Part shown: piece by piece, positions 1 through 8,061 of the stretch | Numbering within the stretch: position 1 is the first letter of the stretch | Layout: each line of letters begins with the position of its first letter | NCBI RefSeq assembly: GCF_030546695.1 | Contig: NZ_JAUOTP010000004.1 | Span: forward strand, 62,001-126,000 | Direction: 5' to 3' | Origin: Sphingomonas natans | GTDB taxonomy: Bacteria; Pseudomonadota; Alphaproteobacteria; Sphingomonadales; Sphingomonadaceae | DNA: 64,000 bases | Translations under genes and position numbers: made by a program | The notes under the pieces: model-generated | Told to the model about the DNA's origin: nothing | Seen by the model: the letters and a program-made list of their open reading frames with translations, nothing else | Databases searched by the model: none

Positions 1-154
1 TCTGACCGACGAGGCCGCGTTCGCCGCCGCCAAGGCCCTCGGCGGGATTGGCGTGCTCGTCGGCGACGATCGGCCGAGCGAGGCGCAGTATCGGCTCGCG
101 GGCGTGCCCGAGACGATCAACTGGCTGGAAGCGGCCGCCCGGGTGGCGGCGTGA
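1..154 (+). CDS. otsB: Trehalose-6-phosphate phosphatase, C-terminal fragment
   Basis: The window opens inside this gene. The last 50 residues are visible, reading from base 2 to a TGA at 152-154. They include LVGDDRPSEAQYRLAGV, which resembles the closing segment of HAD-type trehalose phosphatases. This enzyme dephosphorylates trehalose-6-phosphate to trehalose in the cytoplasm. The stop overlaps the GTG start of the next gene by four bases (GTGA), and otsA lies one gene further on, so context strongly supports otsB. The HAD catalytic aspartates lie outside the window, so the assignment rests on the tail and the neighbours. Confidence 0.8.
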   Translation, partial: LTDEAAFAAAKALGGIGVLVGDDRPSEAQYRLAGVPETINWLEAAARVAA

Positions 155-1935
155 CCGCGACGCTCGATCTCTGGCCGATCGGCAATTGCCAGGTCAGCGC
201 GCTGATCGATCGCGACGCGCGCATGATCTGGGCCTGCGTGCCGCGCGTGGATGGCGATCCGCTCTTCTCCGCGCTGATCGGCGGCGAGACGCCGGACACC
301 GGTTATTGGGCGATCGAGCTGGAGGACTGCGTCTCCGTCGAGCAGAGCTATGTCCGCAACACGCCGATCCTGATCAGCCGCCAGACCGATGCACTCGGCA
401 ATGCGATCGAGGTCATCGATTTCTGCCCGCGCTTCGAGCGGCTGGGGCGCAGCTATCGCCCGACCGCCTTCGCGCGAATCGTGCGCCCGGTCGCGGGCAG
501 CCCGCGCATATGCATCCGGCTGCGACCGACCTGCGGGTGGGGCGGCGGCTGCGCGATCCGCACCGGCGGATCGAACCATATCCGCTTTCCGGGCGAGACC
601 CTGACGCTGCGGCTGACGACCACCGCCCCAGTCGGTATGATCCTGGAAGAGAAGATCTTCCGGGTCGAGCGCCCGCTTTATTTCTTCCTCGGCCCGGACG
701 AGAGCTTCTCGGGCAATGTCGAGGCGACGCTGGAGGAGATGCTTCAGAACACCACCTCCGAATGGCAGCATTGGGTGCGCGGCCTCGCCATCCCGCTGGA
801 ATGGCAGGATGTCGTCATCCGCTCGGCGATCACGCTCAAATTGTGCCAGCACGAGGAGACCGGCGCGATCGTCGCGGCGCTTACCACCTCGATCCCCGAA
901 CATGCGGGGTCGCAGCGCAACTGGGACTATCGCTACTGCTGGATCCGCGACGCTTATTATACGGTCCAGGCCCTCAACCGGCTCGGCGCGCTCGACGTGC
1001 TGGAGGGTTATCTCGAATATCTGCGCAACATCGTCGACAGCGCCAAGGGCGGGCATATCCAGCCGCTCTACGGCGTGCTCGGCGAGGCGACGCTGGAGGA
1101 GAGGTTCGCGCCAGATCTCGCCGGCTATCGCGGCATGGGGCCGGTGCGCGTCGGCAATCAGGCCTATGAGCAGATCCAGCACGACGCTTATGGGCAGATC
1201 GTTCTGTGCAGCGTGCACGCCTTCTTCGATCATCGCCTGTTCCGCCCCGCCACGATCGAGGATTTCACCGCGCTGGAGCGCGTCGGCGAGCGCGCCTGGG
1301 AGTTTCACGACCAGCCCGATGCGGGTCTCTGGGAGCTGCGCACGCGCCAGAGCGTGCATACGTACTCCTCGGCGATGTGCTGGGCGGCCTGCGACCGGCT
1401 CGCCAATGCGGCGCATGCGCTGGGCTTGGCCGATCGGCGCGATTACTGGGCCGAACGCGCCACGACGATCCGCGACGGGATCATCGACGCGGCCTGGCGG
1501 CCCGACACCGAGCGCATGTCCGCGACCTTCGCCGGCGACGATCTCGACGCGAGCCTGATCCAGCTGCTCGACCTGCGCTTTCTCGCACCGGAGGATCCGC
1601 GCTTTCTCGGGACGCTGCGCGCGGTGGAAGATGGCCTGCGGCGCGGATCGCATATGCTGCGCTACGCGACCGAGGACGATTTCGGGCTGCCCGAGACGGC
1701 CTTCAACGTCTGCACCTTCTGGCTGATCGAGGCGCTGCAGGCGACGGGGCGTTCGGACGACGCGCGTGCCTTGTTCGAGGAAATGCTGACGCGGCGAACC
1801 TCCGCCGGCCTGCTGTCCGAGGATATCGATCCCGTCACCGGCGAACTCTGGGGTAACTACCCGCAAACCTATTCGCTCGTCGGCATGATCAACTGCGCCG
1901 CGATGCTGAGCAAACCGTGGACCTCGATCCGATGA
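151..1935 (+). CDS. Glycoside hydrolase family 15 protein (glucoamylase/trehalase-like)
   Basis: A 594-residue protein starting at a GTG that overlaps the otsB stop. The N-terminal part (about 1-220) is the beta-sandwich found in GH15 proteins. The (alpha/alpha)6 barrel carries the family signature YRYCWIRDAYY near residue 262. GH15 enzymes are inverting alpha-glucosidases, and the bacterial branch closest to this one includes trehalases and glucoamylases. There is no signal peptide, so it should be cytoplasmic. It sits between otsB and otsA with four-base overlaps on both sides, which points to a role in trehalose or maltodextrin turnover. The exact substrate cannot be read from sequence. 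Confidence 0.9.
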   Translation: MTATLDLWPIGNCQVSALIDRDARMIWACVPRVDGDPLFSALIGGETPDTGYWAIELEDCVSVEQSYVRNTPILISRQTDALGNAIEVIDFCPRFERLGRSYRPTAFARIVRPVAGSPRICIRLRPTCGWGGGCAIRTGGSNHIRFPGETLTLRLTTTAPVGMILEEKIFRVERPLYFFLGPDESFSGNVEATLEEMLQNTTSEWQHWVRGLAIPLEWQDVVIRSAITLKLCQHEETGAIVAALTTSIPEHAGSQRNWDYRYCWIRDAYYTVQALNRLGALDVLEGYLEYLRNIVDSAKGGHIQPLYGVLGEATLEERFAPDLAGYRGMGPVRVGNQAYEQIQHDAYGQIVLCSVHAFFDHRLFRPATIEDFTALERVGERAWEFHDQPDAGLWELRTRQSVHTYSSAMCWAACDRLANAAHALGLADRRDYWAERATTIRDGIIDAAWRPDTERMSATFAGDDLDASLIQLLDLRFLAPEDPRFLGTLRAVEDGLRRGSHMLRYATEDDFGLPETAFNVCTFWLIEALQATGRSDDARALFEEMLTRRTSAGLLSEDIDPVTGELWGNYPQTYSLVGMINCAAMLSKPWTSIR

Positions 1936-3341
1936 GCCGCCTGATCGTCATCTCGAACCGCGTCTCGGCGCCGACCGGATCGCATTCGGGCGCGCAGGGC
2001 GGGCTCGCCGTCGCGCTCTCGGCGGCGTTGCGCGAATATCGGGGCATCTGGTTCGGCTGGTCGGGCGAGACGACCGAGCAGTTCACCGGTCATATCAACC
2101 TCCAGCGCGCGCACGACATCACGACCGCAACGGTCGATCTCGAAGCGCAGGACGTCGAGGAATATTATGACGGCTATGCGAACCGGACGCTGTGGCCGCT
2201 CTTCCACTACCGGATCGATCTCGCCGAATATGAGCGCGGCTTCGCCGGCGGCTATCAGCGGGTCAATCAGCGTTTCGCGGATACGGTCCGTCCCCTGATC
2301 GAGCCGGACGATGTCGTGTGGGTGCAGGATTATCACCTGCTTCCGCTCGGCGACGAGCTGCGCAAGCGTGGCTGCGCGAACCGGATCGGCTTCTTCCTCC
2401 ATATTCCGTGGCCGCCGCTGCGGTTGCTCTCGACGCTGCCCGAAGCCGCGCAGCTCGTCCGCACGCTGTTCGCCTATGACGTCGTCGGCCTCCACACCGA
2501 GGAGTGGCTCGAATCCTTCCGCGATTTCGTGGTCACCGAGCTGGGCGGCACGGTCGATGGCGACGTGGTCAGCCTCGACGGGCGGAGCATCCGCGCGATC
2601 GCCTGCCCGATCGGAATCGACGCGAAGGAATTCGCGGCGCTTTCGCGCAGCACGCGCGCGCGGCTCGCCTTCCGCCAGATGCGCGACAGTGCGGTCGGGC
2701 GCGACATGATCGTCGGCGTCGACCGGCTCGATTATTCCAAGGGGCTCGAAGAGCGGTTCCTCGGCTATGAACGCTTCCTCAAGGAGCATCCGGGCGAGCG
2801 CAAGGAGGTGTTCCTCCTCCAGATCGCCCCGCCTTCGCGCGGGTCGGTCGAAACCTATCAGAAGATCCGCACCGGTCTCGAGGGTCTTTCGGGACGGATC
2901 AACGGCGCCTTCGCCGATCTCGATTGGGTGCCCATCCGCTACGTCAATCAGGGCTATCCGCGCGACGTGCTGGCGGGCGTCTATCGCGCCGCGAAGATTG
3001 GGCTGGTGACGCCGTTGCGCGACGGGATGAACCTCGTCGCCAAGGAATATGTCGCCGCGCAGGATCCCGAGGATCCCGGCGTGCTCATCCTCTCCAAGTT
3101 CGCTGGCGCCGCGATCCAGCTCAAGCAGGCGGTGATCGTCAATCCCTACAGCGCCGAGGAGATGTCCGACGCGATCATCACCGCGCTGAAGATGCCGCGC
3201 GAGGAGAGGATCGAGCGCTGGCGCGCGCTGATGGACAATGTCGAGCGCGAGGATGTCATCTGGTGGCGCCAGCGCTTCACCGACGTGCTGCTCAACGTGC
3301 CTCAGGCGGCGGACGCTGCCGCCCCCGCCCCGGTCGGCTGA
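1932..3341 (+). CDS. otsA: Trehalose-6-phosphate synthase (GT20)
   Basis: A 469-residue cytoplasmic glycosyltransferase that makes trehalose-6-phosphate from UDP-glucose and glucose-6-phosphate. Family landmarks are NRVSAP at the N-terminus, [12 protein letters not shown] near residue 130, [14 protein letters not shown] near 262 and [11 protein letters not shown] near 364. The ATG at 1932 is chosen over an in-frame GTG at 1917 because it makes an ATGA overlap with the GH15 stop, the same arrangement as the otsB/GH15 junction. The three genes look like one translationally coupled trehalose operon. The 3' end overlaps the convergent MscS-type gene by 40 bp. Confidence 0.95.
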   Translation: MSRLIVISNRVSAPTGSHSGAQGGLAVALSAALREYRGIWFGWSGETTEQFTGHINLQRAHDITTATVDLEAQDVEEYYDGYANRTLWPLFHYRIDLAEYERGFAGGYQRVNQRFADTVRPLIEPDDVVWVQDYHLLPLGDELRKRGCANRIGFFLHIPWPPLRLLSTLPEAAQLVRTLFAYDVVGLHTEEWLESFRDFVVTELGGTVDGDVVSLDGRSIRAIACPIGIDAKEFAALSRSTRARLAFRQMRDSAVGRDMIVGVDRLDYSKGLEERFLGYERFLKEHPGERKEVFLLQIAPPSRGSVETYQKIRTGLEGLSGRINGAFADLDWVPIRYVNQGYPRDVLAGVYRAAKIGLVTPLRDGMNLVAKEYVAAQDPEDPGVLILSKFAGAAIQLKQAVIVNPYSAEEMSDAIITALKMPREERIERWRALMDNVEREDVIWWRQRFTDVLLNVPQAADAAAPAPVG

Positions 3342-4387
3342 ACCGTCACGTCGGCGCGGGTGCGGACGAACGCGCCCGGCATCTCGTCGCGCATGAAGGC
3401 GAGCATCGCCTCGCGCACGTCGCAGCGCAGATCGAACGCGACGGTGGCGTCGCGGGCGGTCATCAGCGCGCGTACCTCGATCGCGTCGGGCTTCACGTCG
3501 GTCACCTGCAGATTGAAGAAACGCTTGTCCCAGCGCGGATTGGCCTGGACGACCTCGCCGAGCTTTGCCCGCAGCCGATCCACGTCGGTAGCGGGATCGA
3601 GATACCAGACCACGCTGCCCAACAGCTGGCTCGTCTCGCGCGTCCAGTTCTGGAAGCTCTCCTCGAGGAATTTCGAGACCGGCACGACCAGCCGGCGCTC
3701 GTCCCAGATCTTCACGACGACGAAGGTCAGGCGGATATCCTCGATCCGCCCCCATTCGCCGTCGATGATGACGACGTCGTCGAGCCGGATCGGCTCGGTG
3801 AACGCCATTTGCAGCCCGGCGATGAGGTTCTTGAGCGCGGGCTGCGCGGCCGCGCCGATCGCCAGCGCAGCGAGACCGGCCGAGGCGATCAGAGTGACGC
3901 CGATCGTGCGGATGCTGGGGATGCTCATCAGCATCAGGCAGAAGGTGATCCCGACCACCACGAACATCGCCACCCGGTGAAGAATGCCCGCCCGCGTCCG
4001 GCGGCGGCGCGCGCGCAGATTGTCCTCGACGCTGATATCGGCCTGCGCCTGCACCACCCGGTTGATCGCGCCGAGCAGCCGCATCGCCAGCCAGCCAAGC
4101 AAGGCGGGCATGACGAGGCCCAGCACGCGCCGCCACGCAATCTGCGCGCCCTCGGTCATCTCCAGCGCCGGCTGGAGCGCCGACAGGGAAAAGACGACGA
4201 GCAGCCACCGGATCGGCCCGCTCAGGCATTCCAGCATCAGATCGTCGACGATCGTGCGCGTCCGCCGCGCGGCGCGCACCGCGACGAACATCGCGATCCG
4301 GTGGAAGAGGAGTGCGCCCAAGATCGTCGCGACGATGGCGACGATGTCCGCCAGCCAGAGCGGTGCGCCGGGGAGAAAACTCGTCAA
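3302..4387 (-). CDS. MscS-family mechanosensitive ion channel
   Basis: A 361-residue inner-membrane protein with several hydrophobic segments (about 10-30, 60-75, 90-108, 138-158). These are followed by the Gly/Ala-rich pore-helix region GLAALAIGAAAQPALKNL at about 171-188 and the beta domain with GEWGRIEDI near 210, both diagnostic of MscS channels. Such channels release osmolytes during hypo-osmotic shock. The gene is convergent with otsA and the two coding ends overlap by 40 bp, so a trehalose producer and a likely osmolyte valve face each other. The C-terminal tail is Ala/Gly-rich and unremarkable. Confidence 0.9.
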   Translation of the reverse strand: MTSFLPGAPLWLADIVAIVATILGALLFHRIAMFVAVRAARRTRTIVDDLMLECLSGPIRWLLVVFSLSALQPALEMTEGAQIAWRRVLGLVMPALLGWLAMRLLGAINRVVQAQADISVEDNLRARRRRTRAGILHRVAMFVVVGITFCLMLMSIPSIRTIGVTLIASAGLAALAIGAAAQPALKNLIAGLQMAFTEPIRLDDVVIIDGEWGRIEDIRLTFVVVKIWDERRLVVPVSKFLEESFQNWTRETSQLLGSVVWYLDPATDVDRLRAKLGEVVQANPRWDKRFFNLQVTDVKPDAIEVRALMTARDATVAFDLRCDVREAMLAFMRDEMPGAFVRTRADVTVQPTGAGAAASAA

Positions 4388-4449
4388 GATGATGCTCCGG
4401 AGATCATGACCTTCGGGAGCAACGGCACCGAAGCCGCGCCGTTCCCTCT

Positions 4450-6711
4450 TTAGCGCCGCTTGCCGTTATGCCGGATGTTCGAGGGGCGCCCGCGCCGCCC
4501 CGTCGCCATCCGATCGCGCCGCACCCCGCCGCCGCGCATCGGCAGATGGTTCGCGCCTTCGGCCAGCTCAAAGCGGAGCGAACCGCCGATCGGGTCGGCT
4601 TCGACCAGCCGCAGCGCGAGCTTCATGCCGCGCACGTAGCGATCGCCGCTCTCCTCGCCTTCCAGCGCCTGTGCGGCCTCGTCATAGCGGAAACGCTCGG
4701 CGCCGAGCGTCGAAACGGGAACGAGGCCGTCGCCGCCCAGCCCTTCAACCGTCGCGAAGAAGCCGAAATTCTTGACGCCGGTGATCCGGGTGTCGACCAG
4801 TTCGCCGACCTTCGTCGCCATGAACGCGGCGACATAGCGGTCGACCGTCTCACGCTCGGCCTCCATCGCGCGGCGCTCGGCCGCCGAGATCGCCTGCCCG
4901 ACGACGGACAGATCCGCCGCATCCGCCGGCGCAAGGCGCGTCTGCTCGACCGCTGGCTCAAGCTTGTACGCGCCGACGAGCGAGCGGTGGACGAGCAGAT
5001 CGGAATAACGCCGGATCGGGCTAGTGAAATGCGCGTAGCTGGCAAGGCTCAGGCCGAAATGCCCCTGGTTGGCAGGCGCATAATAAGCCTGCGTCTGCGA
5101 GCGCAGGATCTGCTCCATCACCTGCGGCCGGAAATCGACGTCGCCGATCTTCTCGATGATGCGGTTGAAGGTCGCGGGGCTGATGACCTGGCCGAGTGCG
5201 AAGGACACGCCGAACGTGTCGAGATAGTCTTTGAGCGCGACGAGCTTCTCGCGGCTGGGCGCCTCGTGGACGCGGTACATGACCTGCGCCTTCTTCGCCT
5301 CCAGCGCCTTGGCGGCGGCGACGTTGGCGGCGATCATATAATCCTCGATCAGCCGGTGCGCATCGAGCCGCTCGCGTGGCGCGACGGAAAGGATCCGCCC
5401 CTTTTCGTCAAGCACGACGCGGCGCTCGGGCAGATCGAGGTCGAGCGGCTCGCGCGCGTCGCGCGCCTTGGCGAGCAGCGCCCAGGCCGCCCACAGCGGC
5501 TTGAGCGACGCTTCGAGCAGCTCGGCCGGCACGGGCCGCAGCACGACCTCGTCGCGGCCGTCGATCGCCGCCTGCGCATCCTCGTAGGCGATGTTCGCGG
5601 CGATGCGGACGACGGCGCGGGTAAAGCGCCAAGCCTTCAGCGTCCCGTCGGCCGCGATCGTCAGGTGGCAGGCCAAGGCGGCGCGATCGGCGCCCTGCTT
5701 GAGCGAGCAGATGTCGGCCGAAAGCGTCTCCGGCAGCATCGGCACGACGCGATCGGGGAAATAGACGCTGTTGCCCCGGCGGCGCGCCTCACGATCGAGA
5801 TCGGAGCCGGGGCGGACGTAGAAACTGACATCGGCGATCGCGACGACTGCGACGAAGCCGCCGGCATTGGCAGGATCCTCGTCGGGCGCCGCCCACACGG
5901 CATCGTCATGGTCGCGCGCATCGGCGGGATCGATCGCGGCGATCGGGAGGTGCCGCAGATCCTCCCGCCCCTCGCCCAGCGGCTGACGCGCCATGCGCTC
6001 CGCCTCCGCGATCGTCTCTTCGGAGAAGCGATCGGGAATATCGAACTTGTGGATCGCGATCAGGCTGAAGCTGCGCGGCTCGAAGGGCTGGCCCAGGCGC
6101 TCGGTGACGCGCGCCATGACCCGCGGCGGCCGCCCGGCCTTCTCGGCCAGCACGAGATCGCCCGCGCGCGCATCGCCCGCGTCCGAGACCTGCAGTTCGC
6201 GCCGCTCGCGCTTGTCCACCGGCTTGAGCCACAGCCGATCGCCTTCCTGATGGAGCACGCCGAGGATCAGCTCCTCGCCGCGCGCCAGCTTCTTCATCGG
6301 GTGCGCGACCCAATTGGTGCCCGCCTCCTCCGTCCGTGCGAGCAGCCGGTCGCCGATCGCTAGGGCGGCGCCCTTGCGGCCCTTCTCGACGATGCGCAGC
6401 CGCGGCGGCGGCTGATCGGCATGCCAGCTCTCGGGCACGGCGTAAGCCTGTCCGCCGTCGCTGATGTCGATGACGCGCAGGACGGTGACCTTCGGCACGC
6501 CGCCCATCTTGTGGAAGGCGCGGCCGGGAGCGCTGTCGATCAGGCCCTCGTCGGCCATGTCCTTCAGCAGCGCCTTCAGCGTGATCTTCTCCTGCCCGTG
6601 CAGGCCGAAGGCGCGCGCAATCTCGCGCTTGCCCGCAGGCGTATCGCTGGAGGCGATGAAATCGAGGATCTGCTGGCGGCTGGGAAGCCCGGGCGTGGTG
6701 GGACGGCGCAT
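4450..6711 (-). CDS. rnr: Ribonuclease R
   Basis: About 753 residues, a processive 3'-5' exoribonuclease that degrades structured RNA. In order it has an N-terminal winged-helix-like region, cold-shock OB folds, the RNB catalytic domain with the acidic motif DPADARDHDDAVW near residue 265, an S1 domain, and a basic tail rich in Arg/Lys typical of RNase R rather than RNase II. The ATG at 6711 is preferred over a GTG one codon upstream. It is separated by 49 bp from the small gene at 6761-6976 on the same strand, so read-through from that gene is possible. Confidence 0.95.
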   Translation of the reverse strand: MRRPTTPGLPSRQQILDFIASSDTPAGKREIARAFGLHGQEKITLKALLKDMADEGLIDSAPGRAFHKMGGVPKVTVLRVIDISDGGQAYAVPESWHADQPPPRLRIVEKGRKGAALAIGDRLLARTEEAGTNWVAHPMKKLARGEELILGVLHQEGDRLWLKPVDKRERRELQVSDAGDARAGDLVLAEKAGRPPRVMARVTERLGQPFEPRSFSLIAIHKFDIPDRFSEETIAEAERMARQPLGEGREDLRHLPIAAIDPADARDHDDAVWAAPDEDPANAGGFVAVVAIADVSFYVRPGSDLDREARRRGNSVYFPDRVVPMLPETLSADICSLKQGADRAALACHLTIAADGTLKAWRFTRAVVRIAANIAYEDAQAAIDGRDEVVLRPVPAELLEASLKPLWAAWALLAKARDAREPLDLDLPERRVVLDEKGRILSVAPRERLDAHRLIEDYMIAANVAAAKALEAKKAQVMYRVHEAPSREKLVALKDYLDTFGVSFALGQVISPATFNRIIEKIGDVDFRPQVMEQILRSQTQAYYAPANQGHFGLSLASYAHFTSPIRRYSDLLVHRSLVGAYKLEPAVEQTRLAPADAADLSVVGQAISAAERRAMEAERETVDRYVAAFMATKVGELVDTRITGVKNFGFFATVEGLGGDGLVPVSTLGAERFRYDEAAQALEGEESGDRYVRGMKLALRLVEADPIGGSLRFELAEGANHLPMRGGGVRRDRMATGRRGRPSNIRHNGKRR

Positions 6712-6760
6712 CACCGAGCCATAGAGAGGATCGGCGGCGCTGTCCCTACCGATGCCGCGA

Positions 6761-6976
6761 TCACGCCATCAGCGGAAAATCCGGCCGGCGGCGTAACTGC
6801 TCCAGTTGCTCGTTATCGACCTCGCCCAGCGTCTCGGAGACGAGCAGATAGGTTGGGCGATCGGGCAGCTCTGTGCGCGTCGCGAACAGGACGAGCTCGG
6901 CCAGCGAGCCTTGCATGTCCTCACCCTCGGTCTGCGTGAGCGTGCAGGCTTCGTCCCAGTCCGGCGTCGGTATCAT
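6761..6976 (-). CDS. Small conserved-looking hypothetical protein
   Basis: A 71-residue acidic soluble protein starting at MIPTPDWDEA. It has no signal peptide or membrane segment, and I do not recognise a named domain. The longer open frame upstream of this ATG is basic and low complexity, so the ATG at 6976 is the better start. The middle segment (LAELVLFATRTELPD and PTYLLVSETLGEV) looks like a compact alpha/beta fold. It lies between the FKBP gene and rnr on the same strand. Confidence 0.6.
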   Translation of the reverse strand: MIPTPDWDEACTLTQTEGEDMQGSLAELVLFATRTELPDRPTYLLVSETLGEVDNEQLEQLRRRPDFPLMA

Positions 6977-7114
6977 GCAATATCCTCGATGACGTGCGCC
7001 GTGTGGAGCGAACGGGCCGCTCCCCCCGACTGGCCTGCTTTGACGCGAATGACAGCGTGACCAACGGCTAAGCTGTCCGGCATGCCCGCACAAGAGCGCC
7101 GCCTCCTCTCCAGC

Positions 7115-7708
7115 CTAAGGCTGCGGCGCGGCATTCGGTTGTGTCGCCAAATCGGATGGTACGGACTTCTGCATGTCCGCCATTTCGGCCGCCGTCTTGA
7201 AGTCGACCAGTTCCACCTGAAAGACGAGGTCGGAATTGGCGGGGATCGGTCCCGATGCCTGGGCGCCATAGCCGATCGCCGCCGGGATGCAGAGCCGCAC
7301 GATCCCGGTACGACTCATCATCTGCAAGCCCTGCGAAAATCCGGGGATCACCCCGGAGACCGGAAGCGGCGATCGCATCCCCTGATCGAACACGACGCCG
7401 GTTGCCGCCAGATAGCCGATATAGTTGACGAGGACGGTGGCGTCTGCCGCCGGCTTGGCGCCGGAGGCCGGGCGCAGCATGTCGTACCCCAGACCCGAAG
7501 CCGTGCGCGCGCCGCACAGCCGCTGAGCCGGCGCGATGATCGGGTTCAGCGGCAAGGCGATGATCGCGTTGCTCGTCACGATCGGCTTCGGCGCGACGCT
7601 GCGCGGCTTGGCCGGGCGCGCCGTCGCCGCGATTGCCGCAGGCGTCGCCCACAGGAGCGGGATGATCGCGAATGCGAGGCGGCCGGGCTTGCACGAGGAG
7701 ATGTTCAT
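7115..7708 (-). CDS. FKBP-type peptidyl-prolyl cis-trans isomerase, exported
   Basis: A 197-residue protein starting at MNISSCKPG. An N-terminal hydrophobic stretch (AFAIIPLLWATPAAIA) followed by Ala-X-Ala residues indicates Sec export. The C-terminal domain has the FKBP landmarks VLVNYIGYLAATGVVFDQG, VIPGFSQGLQMM, IPAAIGYGAQ and IPANSDLVFQVELVDF. It probably assists folding of periplasmic or outer-membrane proteins by isomerising prolyl bonds. The ATG at 7708 places the signal peptide correctly; a start 12 codons further upstream would add a non-signal prefix. It is divergent from gcd. Confidence 0.9.
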   Translation of the reverse strand: MNISSCKPGRLAFAIIPLLWATPAAIAATARPAKPRSVAPKPIVTSNAIIALPLNPIIAPAQRLCGARTASGLGYDMLRPASGAKPAADATVLVNYIGYLAATGVVFDQGMRSPLPVSGVIPGFSQGLQMMSRTGIVRLCIPAAIGYGAQASGPIPANSDLVFQVELVDFKTAAEMADMQKSVPSDLATQPNAAPQP

Positions 7709-8061
7709 GTGCGCGCCATAGGCAGAGCCCGGGCGCGCGATCAAGCCGGCTGCCGGCCGCGGCGTCTGTCCGGACGTCGGATGAAGCCGCGACGCCGCCC
7801 GTTCAGCCGATGCATGGCGAGGGCAGACTCATAATATGCCAGCGATGCTGACCATTTTGTGTTGAAACTGGACGGATCGAGGCGTAGGCGCCGCGCCGAT
7901 CCTGGAGAGGGTCGCTTGGCACTCCGCCGATTCGATCGAGGCGCATCCGCGTCCCGGCCGGTCTCTTTGTCGACTGCCGTCCGGACCGCTTCACGGGTCC
8001 GATGGCAAGACCCGCCCGTGGCCCGCCGATGCCCGTTCCGGCTGCCCAGCAGGACATCTCC
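7709..8061. other. 353-bp intergenic region between divergent FKBP and gcd genes
   Basis: Neither strand has a convincing gene. The middle part around 7825-7875 is AT-richer than its surroundings and contains ATAATATG (7831-7838), which on the minus strand gives a TATTAT that could be a -10 box for the FKBP gene. I found no good -35 at the right spacing. The last 20 bases carry AGGA at 8051-8054, a plausible ribosome-binding site for gcd. Nothing else stands out. Confidence 0.5.

Noticed and set aside
1869-4229. Long minus-strand open frame across otsA and the MscS-type gene
   Set aside because: Spans two well-supported genes and shows no recognisable protein.
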